Shown: positions 29,545-40,460, counted from the first letter of the stretch. The stretch is 64,000 nucleotides of DNA from a bacterium (GCA_021813325.1 JAKALA010000001.1:62001-126000); one strand, 5' to 3'. Numbers and translations: made by a program. The notes: a model not told the origin generated them from the sequence alone.

Positions 29545-31512
29545 ATGTCCTGCATCCAACGTTTCTTTCCTATGCTGTTCCTCCTGGCGACAGTGCCTGG
29601 CCTTCAATCGGAACCCGCTTCCACCAACAGCCTGCCCATCACCCCCGGCAAATACGTGGGCACGATGGATTCGCTGACCAACTACACGTGTCCGGATTGG
29701 TTTCGAGACGCGAAATTTGGCATTTGGGCGCACTGGGGGCCGCAGGCCGTGCCGATGGAAGGCGACTGGTATGCGCGGAAAATGTATCAGCAGGGTTCAC
29801 CGGATTACGAAGACCATTTGAAACGCTATGGCCATCCTTCCACCAACGGCTGGAAAGACATCATTCCCTTGTGGAAAGCCGAAAAGTGGAATCCGGAGGC
29901 GCTAATGGAACTCTACAAAAAGGCCGGCGCGCGCTATTTCGTCAGCATGGGCACACATCACGACAATTTTTTCCTGTGGAACTCCAAGCTGCATAAATGG
30001 AATTCAGTGAACTACGGGCCGCACCGCGACGTCGTGGCTGAATGGCAAAAAGCCGCGGCAAAAAATGGATTGCCCTTCGGCGTTTCGGAACATCTTGGCG
30101 CCAGTTTCACCTGGTTTCAAGACGCCCACCAGGCCGATAAGACCGGTCCGCTCGCCGGCGTGCCGTATGATGGCGCCAATTCCAACTACTGGGATTTGTA
30201 TCATTTCCCGGCGCAACCGGGCGACAACGGCTGGTATTCCAACGACCCGCGCTGGCAGCACCAATGGTATGCGGAAATCAAAGAGCTGGTGGACAATTAC
30301 CATCCCGACCTGCTTTACAGCGACGGCGGCGTGCCGTTCGGCAATGAAGTTGGCCTGAGCCAGATTGCCAATTTCTACAACGACAGCCTCGCCCGGCACC
30401 ACGGCAAGCAAATGGCTGTTTACAACTGCAAACAGCCGTCCGGAGGCCGCTGGGTGCAGGACTATGAACGTGGCGTCAATGGCGGCATCAACCCGTATCC
30501 GTGGCAGACCGACACCTCGATTGGCGACTGGTTCTACAACCGGCACTGGAAATATCAGCCGTTGAGCTGGACCGTTCACATGCTCGTCGATATCACCAGC
30601 AAAAATGGCAATCTCCTGCTGAATGTTGTCTTGCGCCCCGACGGCTCCCTCGATCCCGAAGTGGAAACCATGCTGCATCAGCTCGCCGCTTGGACCGCTG
30701 TGAATGGCGAAGCCATTTACGGAACGCGCCCCTGGCGGGTGTATGGCGAAGGTGCGGTCAATGCCAAGGGCGGCATGTTCCAGGAAGATTTCAAATACAC
30801 CGCCCGCGATATTCGCTTCACCACCAAAGGCAAGATGCTCTACGCCATTGCGCTGGGCTGGCCCGACCGTGACGAAATGCTCATTCGCTCGCTGGCCAAA
30901 ACCGGCGACTCCAGCCAGAACCAAATCGAGCGCGTGCAATTGCTGGGGCACGACGGAGATTTAAATTTCACCCAAACCACCAACGGATTGAGCGTCCAGT
31001 TGCCGCCGGAAAAGTTGGGCGATTTGACCTGTTCACTGCGCATCACCGGCCGGGATCTCCGTCCGGCGCCAGTGCCGGTGATTCCGCTAATTATTCAACC
31101 AGACGCCCGGGGACGACTGATACTAAGTGCGGATGACGCCACACTTCATGGAGACCAACTGAAAATCGAAGAACGCGGCGGCAAATCGAACATTGGCTAT
31201 TGGGACAAGGCCGACGAATGGGCTTCCTGGAATGCGCAAATCCGTCAGTCTGGCAAATATAACCTCGCCATTACCGTGGCGGCGGCGGCGGGCGATGGCG
31301 AAATTGTTGTGGAAGCCGGCAATGAAACTTTCACCAGCGCCATTCCGCGGACCGCCGGCTGGGATCAATTTATCACGATTGATCTGGGCACAGCGGAATT
31401 GAAACCAACCGACAATTTATTGGTCAAAGTCCGCGCCAAAGACGCCGCCAGTTGGCGGGCCATCAACCTGCGGTCCATCCAAATAACGCCTGCCAACCGG
31501 TGGAACCGTTAG
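29545..31512 (+). CDS. alpha-L-fucosidase (GH29)
   Basis: WFRDAKFGIWAHWGPQAVPMEGDWYARKMYQQGSPDYEDHLKRYG...; HHDNFFLW; LLYSDGGVPFGNE. Confidence 0.93.
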   Translation: MSCIQRFFPMLFLLATVPGLQSEPASTNSLPITPGKYVGTMDSLTNYTCPDWFRDAKFGIWAHWGPQAVPMEGDWYARKMYQQGSPDYEDHLKRYGHPSTNGWKDIIPLWKAEKWNPEALMELYKKAGARYFVSMGTHHDNFFLWNSKLHKWNSVNYGPHRDVVAEWQKAAAKNGLPFGVSEHLGASFTWFQDAHQADKTGPLAGVPYDGANSNYWDLYHFPAQPGDNGWYSNDPRWQHQWYAEIKELVDNYHPDLLYSDGGVPFGNEVGLSQIANFYNDSLARHHGKQMAVYNCKQPSGGRWVQDYERGVNGGINPYPWQTDTSIGDWFYNRHWKYQPLSWTVHMLVDITSKNGNLLLNVVLRPDGSLDPEVETMLHQLAAWTAVNGEAIYGTRPWRVYGEGAVNAKGGMFQEDFKYTARDIRFTTKGKMLYAIALGWPDRDEMLIRSLAKTGDSSQNQIERVQLLGHDGDLNFTQTTNGLSVQLPPEKLGDLTCSLRITGRDLRPAPVPVIPLIIQPDARGRLILSADDATLHGDQLKIEERGGKSNIGYWDKADEWASWNAQIRQSGKYNLAITVAAAAGDGEIVVEAGNETFTSAIPRTAGWDQFITIDLGTAELKPTDNLLVKVRAKDAASWRAINLRSIQITPANRWNR

Positions 31513-31524
31513 CCGCCGCCAAAA

Positions 31525-32397
31525 TTAATTGGCAAAGTTGTGCAGCTTGAGCCAGAAAAGGCAGTCATTCGCCCACGGATGCGGATGCGCAAAGGGCGGC
31601 TTGTCGGCCAGGCCCATGCCGTGTCCGCCTTTTTCGTAAATGTGCAGCGCGAATGGCACATGATTTTTTCGCAAAGCCTCCGCAAACATCATCGTGTTCT
31701 CCATTGGCACAACATTATCCTCATAAGTGGTCCATAAAAAACATGGCGGCGTGTCCGGCGTGACTTGTTGCTCGTTGGAAAGCAACTTGACCAGTTCAGG
31801 CGACGGATTTTTGCCGAGCAAATTTTCCCGGGAACCGCGATGAGTAAAATGCCCCATCGTGATGACTGCGTAGCACAAAACCCCCAAATCAGGACGTGAA
31901 CTCTGCCGCTCAATCACGTCGGCGGAATTGGTGTTCCCCGCATCGTAATGCGTCAGCAGCGTGGACGCCAAATGACCGCCCGCGGACGAGCCCATGATGC
32001 CGACACGGTGGGTGTCCACCTGGTATTCTTCGGCATGCGCGCGCACCCAGCGCACGGCGCGGGCGGCGTCATTGATCATGGCCGGATGCCGGTAGCCGTG
32101 TGAGCCGAGCCGGTATTTCAACACGAAACAGGTCACACCATGCTGATTGAGCCACAGCGCGTAGTCATTGCCCTCGTGCGCCGCCAGACCGGCGTAGCCG
32201 CCGCCGGGACAGATCACCACCGCCGCGCCGGTGGCGTTGGATTCGCACAAATAGGGCGTAATCGTGGGAATATCGTAATCGGCCTTGCCCAAGGCTCCGG
32301 GAGCGCCTTCAGGCCAGAGAGGGATGGCGGTTTGCATTTCAGCACGGGTGGTCATGAGCGAAACAAATAAATAAAGCGCGGCAATCGTAACTTTCAT
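31525..32397 (-). CDS. secreted alpha/beta-hydrolase esterase
   Basis: VVICPGGGYAGLAAHEGNDYALWLNQHGVTCFVLKYRLG...GIMGSSAGGHLAS; ATG at 32397 with signal peptide. Confidence 0.88.
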   Translation of the reverse strand: MKVTIAALYLFVSLMTTRAEMQTAIPLWPEGAPGALGKADYDIPTITPYLCESNATGAAVVICPGGGYAGLAAHEGNDYALWLNQHGVTCFVLKYRLGSHGYRHPAMINDAARAVRWVRAHAEEYQVDTHRVGIMGSSAGGHLASTLLTHYDAGNTNSADVIERQSSRPDLGVLCYAVITMGHFTHRGSRENLLGKNPSPELVKLLSNEQQVTPDTPPCFLWTTYEDNVVPMENTMMFAEALRKNHVPFALHIYEKGGHGMGLADKPPFAHPHPWANDCLFWLKLHNFAN

Positions 32398-32419
32398 TGA
32401 ATCAGGTTCTGGGTTGAAA

Positions 32420-33403
32420 TTATTTTTGAATCTTAGCTTCGCCCGTTTGCATGTCGAGCGTCCATTCCCGCGGCTTCGGCAAATGCATCTGGCCGTCGCT
32501 GATTGCCAGCGGCATCCACAAGTAGCGCGAATCCCATTGCGCGCGCGGTTTCCAAATATCGCCCATGAAGATGACGGTGTCCGTTTTGCTGCCAACGACC
32601 TTGAGCAACAAAGTGGATTGCGAGCCGTAAGTTTTCAGCTCCGGAGGCGCGAGGTCTTTGAATTCCGACCACGGCCCGCTGAGTGATTTGGCGGTGGCGT
32701 ATTTGTTCGGGTTCGGATTCCAGCCCGTCAGCGCCGAGCCTAAAACGTAATAAAGTCCGTGATAATGAACAATCGCCCCGCCTTCCATGTGTTCGGCAAT
32801 CAGGCAGACTTCGCTTTCCACGTTCAAATAATCCGCGGAGAGTTTGGCGATGTGAAATCCATTCGGTCGGTCTTCAAAAATTAAATACGCCGTGCCGTCA
32901 TCGTCCACAAATTGGCCGATGTCGCGGCTCTCGTGATCCAGTGGCCGAAAACTCTTCAGATAGTGATAATCGCCAGCCACCGTGTCGCACGTCAGCACGG
33001 CCACCCGGGCCAGTTTATAGCGCCGGTCGTCCAGATGCGCATACATCACGAACTTTTTGGTGGCCGCATTGTAAAAAACCTTGGGCCTTTCAAACACCCA
33101 ACCCGGACCGAGCTGCTCCGGATCGGCCAGCTTGACGACCTGATTCCGAAACGTCCACTGCGCCAAATTGGTCGAAGCGTAACAACTGACATAGCGCCGG
33201 CCCCGCTCGTTGTTTGGGGAGCGATCCTCGCCAAACCAATAATAAACCTCGCCCAGCCTGAGAATCCCGCCGCCATGCGCCTGGATGGGCTGGCCACGAT
33301 TATCCAGCCAGACTTCGCCCGGCTGGATGGACTCCGCGCCCCGCATGGCCGGGCAAAACCCGGCCACCGCGGCAAGGATTAGACTAGCAAGTTTCATGTG
33401 CAT
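32420..33403 (-). CDS. glycoside hydrolase family 43-like secreted protein
   Basis: PIQAHGGGILRLGEVYYWFGEDRSPNNERGRRYVSCYASTNLAQWTF...; five-bladed propeller-type composition; signal peptide. Confidence 0.82.
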   Translation of the reverse strand: MHMKLASLILAAVAGFCPAMRGAESIQPGEVWLDNRGQPIQAHGGGILRLGEVYYWFGEDRSPNNERGRRYVSCYASTNLAQWTFRNQVVKLADPEQLGPGWVFERPKVFYNAATKKFVMYAHLDDRRYKLARVAVLTCDTVAGDYHYLKSFRPLDHESRDIGQFVDDDGTAYLIFEDRPNGFHIAKLSADYLNVESEVCLIAEHMEGGAIVHYHGLYYVLGSALTGWNPNPNKYATAKSLSGPWSEFKDLAPPELKTYGSQSTLLLKVVGSKTDTVIFMGDIWKPRAQWDSRYLWMPLAISDGQMHLPKPREWTLDMQTGEAKIQK

Positions 33404-33610
33404 GGAGACGAAGTTTGCCGCGCCGGGTTACAGACGCAACGAGAAAGGCAGCGGATGATTTCAAAATCGGCGGGGCGAGCGCCCGCGCGAGTGTGAACCC
33501 AACACCGGTTCCAAGTTCTGACGGCTGGTGGAAACACTCGTCCATCAATTGGTTTGCGCTGGCCAAAGCCCGCGTTTGACGCTGTGGAAATGACGTTCTA
33601 ACTTCCCCGC

Positions 33611-35638
33611 GTGTTTGAACTCGTTTCTGATTACGCGCCCGCCGGCGACCAACCGCAGGCCATCGACAAGCTGACGGCGGAAATCCTCTCCGGCTCCAAG
33701 CATCAAACGCTGCTGGGCGTCACCGGCTCGGGCAAAACCTTCACCGTGGCCAACGTCATCAAAAACGTGGACAAACCAACGCTGGTCATATCGCACAACA
33801 AAACACTGGCGGCGCAGCTTTACGCTGAATTCAAAGGATTTTTCCCCAACAACGCCGTCGAATATTTCGTCAGCTACTTCGATTACTACCAGCCGGAGGC
33901 CTACATCCCGCGCACGGATACTTTCATCGAGAAAGATTCCAGCGTGAACGACGACATCGAACGGATGCGTCTTTCCACGATGGCTTCCCTGTTCACGCGC
34001 CGCGACGTGATCGTGGTGGCGAGCGTATCGTGCATCTACGGCATTGGCAGCAAGGAAGACTACGAATCGCTCGTGATTCCCGTGCGCGTCGGCATGGCGT
34101 TGTCGCGCGAACAGTTTCTCGCCCGGATGGTGGACCTGCAATATTCGCGCAACGACATTGCATTTGAACGCGGCAATTTTCGCGTGCGTGGCGACACGGT
34201 GGAAGTGTGGCCCGCCGGACGTGAAGACGGGTTGCGCGTAGAGTTTTTCGGCGATGAAATTGAACGCATTACCCGCTTTGAGCCATTGACCGGGCAAAAA
34301 ATCGAAGCGCTTCAAGGCAACATGATATTCCCCGCCAAGCAATTCGTCACCACCAACGAAAAGATGAAGCGCGCCATCCTGGCGATCCGCGAGGAACTGG
34401 GCACGCGCATCGCGGAGTTTGAGCGCGACGGGAAACTGCTGGAAGCCCAGCGCATCAAGATGCGCACGGAATTTGACCTGGAAATGATGGAAGAAATGGG
34501 ATTCTGCTCCGGCATTGAAAATTACTCGCGCCATATCGCGAATCGCCCGCCGGGCTCGCGTCCCACAACGCTCTTTGACTTTTTTCCCGATGACTTTTTG
34601 TTGGTGATCGACGAATCCCACGTGACCGTTTCCCAGATCGGCGGCATGTTCGAAGGCGACAAGTCCCGGAAAACCGTGCTGGTGGATCACGGGTTTCGGC
34701 TGCCCAGCGCCTTGGATAACCGGCCTTTGAACTTTCTCGAATTTCAAGGACTGCAAAACCAGACGATTTATGTCAGCGCCACGCCCGCGCCGCGCGAAAT
34801 CGGCTGGTCCCAAGGCAAAGTGGTGGAACTGGTGGTGCGCCCCACGGGGTTGGTGGACCCCAAAGTCACTATCAAACCTTTGAAAGGCCAAATTGACGAC
34901 CTGCTGGAGGAAGCGCGCAAACGCAGCGACCAAAAGGAACGCACGCTGGTCACCACGCTGACCAAGCGCACCGCCGAGGAACTGACCGACTACCTGCGCG
35001 ACATTGGCGTCAACGTCCGATACCTGCACAGCGAGATTGATGCGATCGAGCGGGTGGAAATTTTACGGGCGCTGCGCAAGGGCGAATTTGACGTGCTGGT
35101 CGGAATTAACCTGCTCCGTGAAGGCCTCGATTTGCCGGAAGTTTCGCTGGTGGCAATTCTGGACGCGGACAAGGAAGGTTTTCTGCGCAGCGAAACCAGC
35201 TTGATTCAGACCGCCGGACGCGCCGCCCGGCATCTTAATGGCGAAGTGATTCTCTACGCCGATGTCATGACGGACAGCATCAGAAAATTTCTCGCGGTCA
35301 CCGAATATCGCCGCCGCCGGCAACTGGCTTACAACTTGGAACACCATATCACGCCCCGCAGTGTGAGCCGCGCGGTGGAAGAAAGCCTGGCCGTGCAGGA
35401 GCAACCGCCCGCCGCCGCCACCGGGCTTATCCATGAAACCCAGACCGATCTGGATGTGACCGAAACCATCCGCGAACTCGAAGGCGAAATGCTCAAGGCC
35501 GCCGAGGAATTGCAGTTTGAGAAGGCCGCGCTGCTCCGCGACCAGATCAAGGAATTGAAGCGCATGGTCAGCGGCGAACCGCCCACGGCCAAATCCAAAC
35601 CCGTGAGTTACCTTAAATCCAGAAAGGCCCGCCGATAG
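33611..35638 (+). CDS. uvrB: excinuclease ABC subunit B
   Basis: [47 protein letters not shown], beta-hairpin and C-terminal UVR motif. Confidence 0.98.
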   Translation: MFELVSDYAPAGDQPQAIDKLTAEILSGSKHQTLLGVTGSGKTFTVANVIKNVDKPTLVISHNKTLAAQLYAEFKGFFPNNAVEYFVSYFDYYQPEAYIPRTDTFIEKDSSVNDDIERMRLSTMASLFTRRDVIVVASVSCIYGIGSKEDYESLVIPVRVGMALSREQFLARMVDLQYSRNDIAFERGNFRVRGDTVEVWPAGREDGLRVEFFGDEIERITRFEPLTGQKIEALQGNMIFPAKQFVTTNEKMKRAILAIREELGTRIAEFERDGKLLEAQRIKMRTEFDLEMMEEMGFCSGIENYSRHIANRPPGSRPTTLFDFFPDDFLLVIDESHVTVSQIGGMFEGDKSRKTVLVDHGFRLPSALDNRPLNFLEFQGLQNQTIYVSATPAPREIGWSQGKVVELVVRPTGLVDPKVTIKPLKGQIDDLLEEARKRSDQKERTLVTTLTKRTAEELTDYLRDIGVNVRYLHSEIDAIERVEILRALRKGEFDVLVGINLLREGLDLPEVSLVAILDADKEGFLRSETSLIQTAGRAARHLNGEVILYADVMTDSIRKFLAVTEYRRRRQLAYNLEHHITPRSVSRAVEESLAVQEQPPAAATGLIHETQTDLDVTETIRELEGEMLKAAEELQFEKAALLRDQIKELKRMVSGEPPTAKSKPVSYLKSRKARR

Positions 35639-35761
35639 CACGAGGCAAAAACCGGACGGCCGTTGTAACTGGCGGCAACGGCCGCGAATCCAGCGCGGGA
35701 CCGGCGCGACGCCGGTCTGCGGCATCATTTTGGCTTTTCAAAATGTTTTCCGGCCGGCCGG

Positions 35762-35796
35762 ACAAAAAAACGAGGCCACGGTAACGTGGCCTCGTT
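35762..35796 (-). terminator. intrinsic terminator of the pseudopilin-like gene
   Basis: Minus strand AACGAGGCCACG TTAC CGTGGCCTCGTT TTTTT: perfect 12-bp stem, tetraloop and T-run. Confidence 0.9.
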
Positions 35797-35828
35797 GGCG
35801 TTAAAAAGCGGTTAAACGGTTTCCAAAA

Positions 35829-36635
35829 TCACGGGATATAGAACACGTTGCCAACCCCATTGTTAATTGGCGTCGGGGCGCTTTGGCCATTGACATTGCT
35901 TGAGTAATCGCCCGAATTGATGAGCGCGTCGCGCAGCGCCTTGGAAGACAACTGCTGGCAACTGCCGTCAGACATCGCCACGTTGCCGGCTTTGTCGTGC
36001 ATATAACCTCCGGCCCAGCCAATATTCAAGCCAGCGCCCGCAGTCACGTTGGTGCCGAAAGCATAGGCGGAACCATTGAAATTGCTGAAATTCTGAAGCG
36101 TTGCCCCCGTCGAAGCCGAACTCAACGAACGATCACCCGCGAGGATCATCTGGGGATTGGATTCAATCGTGTCACGGCCCACGAAATAGGAGCAGTTGCC
36201 ATTGCCGAAGTTACCTTGCCATTGAATGCTGGTAAAGTTGGTGTTGTTATAGGAACGGGTGTCCGAGGTGCAAGCTATGACCTTGGGAGTCGAAAGCTCG
36301 TTGGACATACATTGGTAGAAAGCATAAGTGAATTGGGCCGTCCCGCCGTTAGCCTGCATGGCGTTGTAAGTGGCCGTGGCGGTCGTGCCGGCGTTGCAGA
36401 AGGGTCCACCTTGAGAGCCAGGGACGGTTTGCGGATAGCGGTCGCCATTGTCGCCCGACCAGATGCGGACGGCGAGACCGATTTCTTTCAGGTTGTTGAC
36501 GCAGTTGATGCGTTGGGCTTTTTTCTTGGCCGCGGCGAGCGCGGGCAGGAGCATGGCCGCGAGAATGGCAATAATCGCGATCACGACGAGGAGTTCAATC
36601 AGCGTGAATGCACTTTTACGTTTTTGGTTTTTCAT
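35829..36635 (-). CDS. type II secretion / DUF1559-like pseudopilin (prepilin-type cleavage/methylation N-terminus)
   Basis: [55 protein letters not shown]. Confidence 0.93.
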   Translation of the reverse strand: MKNQKRKSAFTLIELLVVIAIIAILAAMLLPALAAAKKKAQRINCVNNLKEIGLAVRIWSGDNGDRYPQTVPGSQGGPFCNAGTTATATYNAMQANGGTAQFTYAFYQCMSNELSTPKVIACTSDTRSYNNTNFTSIQWQGNFGNGNCSYFVGRDTIESNPQMILAGDRSLSSASTGATLQNFSNFNGSAYAFGTNVTAGAGLNIGWAGGYMHDKAGNVAMSDGSCQQLSSKALRDALINSGDYSSNVNGQSAPTPINNGVGNVFYIP

Positions 36636-36951
36636 AATTGATTGTTGTTTAGATCCAATTTCGAGTGGTGAGACAACGGTCAATGCATCCACGCGGAATT
36701 GGAGTTTGAGTTTACCATAGCCAATTCAATGCCAAGAAAAAAATTGCCAAAAATCCAGATATTTCTGAGATGTCCCCTCATCGGCCAAGCCTGGGGCGCA
36801 AAATTTTCACGCCGGAAGCGTGGTTTTCACGCGCGCGGCGAGGCCATGTCCGCCAAAACCTCGTTTCTGAACCTTCCGGGGGCGGCGGGCCGTCGTTTCA
36901 CGCTTGCCGCCCGGCGGAATCCACGGCACAACTTCCGCCGGCATCCATTCC

Positions 36952-37941
36952 ATGCGCAACCTGGTTGAAGATTTTTTGCAATACCTGCGCCACGAACGCG
37001 GGCAGTCAGACAACACGGCGAAAACTTACGCCGCGTTGCTCGGCAAGTTCGTCGCGTGGGCGGAGAAACAGCAACTGGCGGCCTGGCCCGCGGTGGAACT
37101 GAAGCATCTCATGGCTTTCCTTACGCACGAGCGCATGCGCAATCAACTTGCCGCCGGGCGGGCGAAAACGCCCGCCGCGAACGATTCGGCGCGAGCCGAT
37201 GACAACTCGCGGGAACGCCCGCCGCATCCGGTTTCCTCCAAACGGTTGAGCAGCGAAAGCGTTTACCTGGAAATCGCGGCGCTGCGGGCGTTTTACCGGT
37301 ATGCGGAAAATGAAAAACTGTTGCCGGCCAATCCGGCGGAAAATCTCTCCCTCCCACGCCGCTGGAAGCGCCTGCCCAAAGCCCTTTCCAATGATGAAAT
37401 CGGAAAAATTCTGACGCCCGAAACACCAGCAACTCCTGAATCCCTGTGCGATCAGGCCATCATTGAACTGGCCTACGCTTCCGGCCTGCGCCTGTCCGAA
37501 TTGAGGAATCTGCGCCTGGAGCAACTGCATCTTGAGGCCGGTTTTGTTAATGTCATCGGCAAGGGCAACAAGGAACGCGTGGTGCCCGTGGGTCGCAAAG
37601 CCATCGCGGCGCTCAACCGCTTCATGGAAGCGGGCCGGCCCAAACTCGTTTCGGCCAAATCGCCGGCGAACGTTTTTCTCAGCCAACGCGGCACGCCTTT
37701 CGCCGCCGTCACGTTGTGGAAACACATCAAGGACCGGGTTAAACGGGCGGGAATCGAGCGCAACATCACGCCGCACATGTTGCGTCATAGTTTTGCCACG
37801 CACTTGCTGGAACATGGCGCGGATCTGCGCGTCATACAGGAACTGCTCGGCCATGCGAACATCAGCACCACGGAAATTTACACGCATGTCACGGGCAACC
37901 GGCTGCGGGAAATCCACCGCAAGTTTCATCCGCGGGCGTGA
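36952..37941 (+). CDS. xerC: tyrosine recombinase XerC-like
   Basis: ALLASGLRLSELRNLRL-type motif (AYASGLRLSELRNL), HMLRHSFATHLLEHGADLRVIQELLGHANISTTEIYTHV. Confidence 0.93.
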   Translation: MRNLVEDFLQYLRHERGQSDNTAKTYAALLGKFVAWAEKQQLAAWPAVELKHLMAFLTHERMRNQLAAGRAKTPAANDSARADDNSRERPPHPVSSKRLSSESVYLEIAALRAFYRYAENEKLLPANPAENLSLPRRWKRLPKALSNDEIGKILTPETPATPESLCDQAIIELAYASGLRLSELRNLRLEQLHLEAGFVNVIGKGNKERVVPVGRKAIAALNRFMEAGRPKLVSAKSPANVFLSQRGTPFAAVTLWKHIKDRVKRAGIERNITPHMLRHSFATHLLEHGADLRVIQELLGHANISTTEIYTHVTGNRLREIHRKFHPRA

Positions 37942-38013
37942 AGCTTTCCCGCAGATGGCGCAGATTTTCGTAAACGATCCGAGCTGCGTTCATCAGTAAC
38001 GCCTGCGGGGAGT

Positions 38014-38343
38014 TTACTCAAAATCGTAAACCAAAACCTTCTTCACAAACGGCTTCACGCAGTGCTCGATGAATTCCAGATGCTGGGGATGCACCTGATA
38101 ATCATCCTGCGCCTTTTTGCTGGTGAACACCGTATTGAGCGCCACCTGATACGTTTGATCCACGACCGGACGATGGCTGCCCACCATTTTGCCGACGTGA
38201 AAATGCGTCATGCCCGGAATGCTTTTGAGAAATTGATTGGCGCCCGCGATCACCGCGTCGGCGGCCTCGGGTTTCGCCGGATCGGTCCAAAAAATGACAA
38301 TATGACTGAAACGGGTGACAACTTGTGATAAATTCGATTCCAT
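38014..38343 (-). CDS. Dabb (stress-responsive alpha/beta barrel) family protein with altered 5' end
   Basis: FSHIVIFWTDPAKPEAADAVIAG...HVGKMVGSHRPVVDQTYQVAL...HPQHLEFIEHCVKPFVKKVLVYDFE; the canonical N-terminus is replaced by MESNLSQVVTR. Confidence 0.85.
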   Translation of the reverse strand: MESNLSQVVTRFSHIVIFWTDPAKPEAADAVIAGANQFLKSIPGMTHFHVGKMVGSHRPVVDQTYQVALNTVFTSKKAQDDYQVHPQHLEFIEHCVKPFVKKVLVYDFE

Positions 38344-38345
38344 AT

Positions 38346-39923
38346 ATGCAAAATGCGATTCTCTACCTGCGCTATTCAACCCCAGAGCAGGCAGATGGTC
38401 AATCAGAACAGCGGCAAATTCAAGGTGCGCAGCGATGGTGCAAGGAACACGGTGAAAGGCTGGTCAAAACCTACAAAGATTTGGGTGTTTCAGGCGGCAA
38501 AAATTCAGACGATAGGAAAGCCTTGTCGGCTCTGTTGAATGATTTGACCCGTGGCAGCATTCCCAAGTATTTGCTCATTGAGGATGTTGACCGGCTGTCA
38601 AGAATGCTGCCGCTGGATTCGCTGAATTTGATTTCAAAAATACTCGATTACGGCGTGACCATTGTTTCGTTGCGAGACAATCAAACCCTGACCAAAGACA
38701 ACTGGCAATCGTCGCAGTCGTTTTTGATTCTCACGCTGAAAACCACTCTTGCAAATGAAGAACGGCAGAAGCGAATTTTCCGTGGTAGGTCGGCGTGGAA
38801 ACAAAAGCGGCTGGATGCTGCCTCCAAGATTTACACAAAGCGAGTTCCGGGTTGGCTGACCGTGAAAGACGGCAGAGTCGTCAAAATCCCTGAACATGCG
38901 GCAACCGTTAAGAGACTGTTCAAGTTGTCCAGCGAGGGTTTCGGTATTGTGGCGATAATCCGCATGTTCAATGAGCAACGGATAAAATCGTTTCGTGGCA
39001 ACGATTGGAACAAAGCAGTCATCTATAATACGCTGACGAGTGAAGCCGTTTTAGGATGTTTCCAGCCGAAAACTCTTATCAATGGCGAACGTGTTGACGA
39101 CGGGGACAAGATTCCCGATTATTTTCCACGCATCATCGAGGACGATTTGTTCTACTCGGTTCAAGCCAAGCTGAAACAGCGGAACACCTACAAAGGAGCT
39201 GGATACCGATACACGCTGAACCCTGCCAAAAATAATTTGTTTGCTGGCCTGATTAAGTGCGAAAAGTGCGGTGCAAGTTTGATTCACTTGGTCAGGTCAA
39301 GGCACGGTTACAGTTACTTGGTTTGCGCCAACGCTCACAAACACAAGAAATGCTCTTACAAGGTGGTTGCGACGAATGTTTTGGAAGATTGTTTTCAGGT
39401 GTTCTTAACCGATAATCGTATATTCAAAACGTTCGAGAAGCCGTCGAATACCGCTGCGGCGACACGATTACAGATTGAAGGGGTAAAAAAGCAGTTGGCA
39501 AAATTCATGTCGCTCATCGAAGGCTCGGATGGAACTCCACCAAAGACGATTTTGAAACGGCTTCAAGAATTGGAATTGCAGCAATCTGAACTTGAGAAAA
39601 AATTAGGCGCGGACATTGCCAAAGACAAACTCTCGGCGAGCATTCCCGGCAAGTTCGAGGAATTTTGCAAAGAGATGGAAGCGAACATTGGCAATCCAAT
39701 GGGACGGGCAAAAATCGCCTCAATCCTGAAAGACCTGATTTCAAAGATTGTCGTCAATCCGGCAAAATGCACGATGGCTGTTCATTGGGCGCATGGTGGC
39801 GCACAGAGCGTTGACCGCATTCAATGGGATAAGAAGTCGAAGGAATTTTGGCACCTGTTCTCAAATGGGCTGCGTGATTTCAGTCAGCCCACATACGATT
39901 TGATGTCGCTTCACAAGAAATAG
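38346..39923 (+). CDS. large serine recombinase / site-specific integrase
   Basis: AILYLRYSTPEQADGQSEQRQIQGAQRW resolvase N-terminus with catalytic Ser; recombinase domain; zinc ribbon LIKCEKCGASLIHLVRSRHGYSYLVCANAHKHKKCSYKVV; C-terminal coiled coil. Confidence 0.94.
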   Translation: MQNAILYLRYSTPEQADGQSEQRQIQGAQRWCKEHGERLVKTYKDLGVSGGKNSDDRKALSALLNDLTRGSIPKYLLIEDVDRLSRMLPLDSLNLISKILDYGVTIVSLRDNQTLTKDNWQSSQSFLILTLKTTLANEERQKRIFRGRSAWKQKRLDAASKIYTKRVPGWLTVKDGRVVKIPEHAATVKRLFKLSSEGFGIVAIIRMFNEQRIKSFRGNDWNKAVIYNTLTSEAVLGCFQPKTLINGERVDDGDKIPDYFPRIIEDDLFYSVQAKLKQRNTYKGAGYRYTLNPAKNNLFAGLIKCEKCGASLIHLVRSRHGYSYLVCANAHKHKKCSYKVVATNVLEDCFQVFLTDNRIFKTFEKPSNTAAATRLQIEGVKKQLAKFMSLIEGSDGTPPKTILKRLQELELQQSELEKKLGADIAKDKLSASIPGKFEEFCKEMEANIGNPMGRAKIASILKDLISKIVVNPAKCTMAVHWAHGGAQSVDRIQWDKKSKEFWHLFSNGLRDFSQPTYDLMSLHKK

Positions 39924-40015
39924 CAATTTTTTTGCTCCCCGCTTGCCGGTATTGCGCCCCCGTGTTCCAGTCCAGTCACGCCGAACGAATCGGCACGAAA
40001 CAACAAATCAAAACT

Positions 40016-40414
40016 ATGAAGACTGACACGAAGAACAAAAACAAGAACGCCACCGCCGCCCTCGCCGACATCAACGCTCAAATCGAGGCGTTGAACCAAA
40101 AGCGCATCGGATTGGCCGAACCGCTCAAAGCCCGCTACGCAGAACTCCGCACGGAACTGGCCGACATGGAGACGGAAATTCGTCAACTGGATCCCGTGTG
40201 GAAACCCGAACCAACGAAGCCGAAGGCCGAGACAACGATTGCCGAGATTCTCACGGCGCATGGTTCGCCGATGGCAGCCGAGGAAATCATTCAGGCGGTT
40301 GGCAACGTGTTCACGCCTTGGAAGGTGAAGAACACGCTGAAAAAGAAATCCACCGGCGCAAAAGCCGTGTTCACGTTTGCCGATGGCAAATACACGGTCA
40401 AGGCCACGGCCTAA
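40016..40414 (+). CDS. hypothetical protein with N-terminal coiled coil and C-terminal winged-helix-like (HARE-HTH-like) domain
   Basis: TTIAEILTAHGSPMAAEEIIQAVGNVFTPWKVKNTLKKKSTGAKAVFTFADGKYTV resembles HARE-HTH-type wHTH. Confidence 0.65.
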   Translation: MKTDTKNKNKNATAALADINAQIEALNQKRIGLAEPLKARYAELRTELADMETEIRQLDPVWKPEPTKPKAETTIAEILTAHGSPMAAEEIIQAVGNVFTPWKVKNTLKKKSTGAKAVFTFADGKYTVKATA

Positions 40415-40432
40415 ACCACGAATCCACTTCAC

Positions 40433-40460
40433 GACCCCGGCAAGTGGCCGGGGTCTTTTT
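40433..40460 (+). terminator. intrinsic terminator
   Basis: GACCCCGGC AAGTG GCCGGGGTC TTTTT; perfect 9-bp stem. Confidence 0.88.

Noticed and set aside
30004-30951. 315-aa minus-strand ORF
   Set aside because: Antisense to the GH29 fucosidase.
33545-35029. 494-aa minus-strand ORF
   Set aside because: Entirely antisense to uvrB; His/Phe-rich composition typical of a shadow ORF of a GC-rich gene.
37006-37929. 307-aa minus-strand ORF
   Set aside because: Antisense to xerC.
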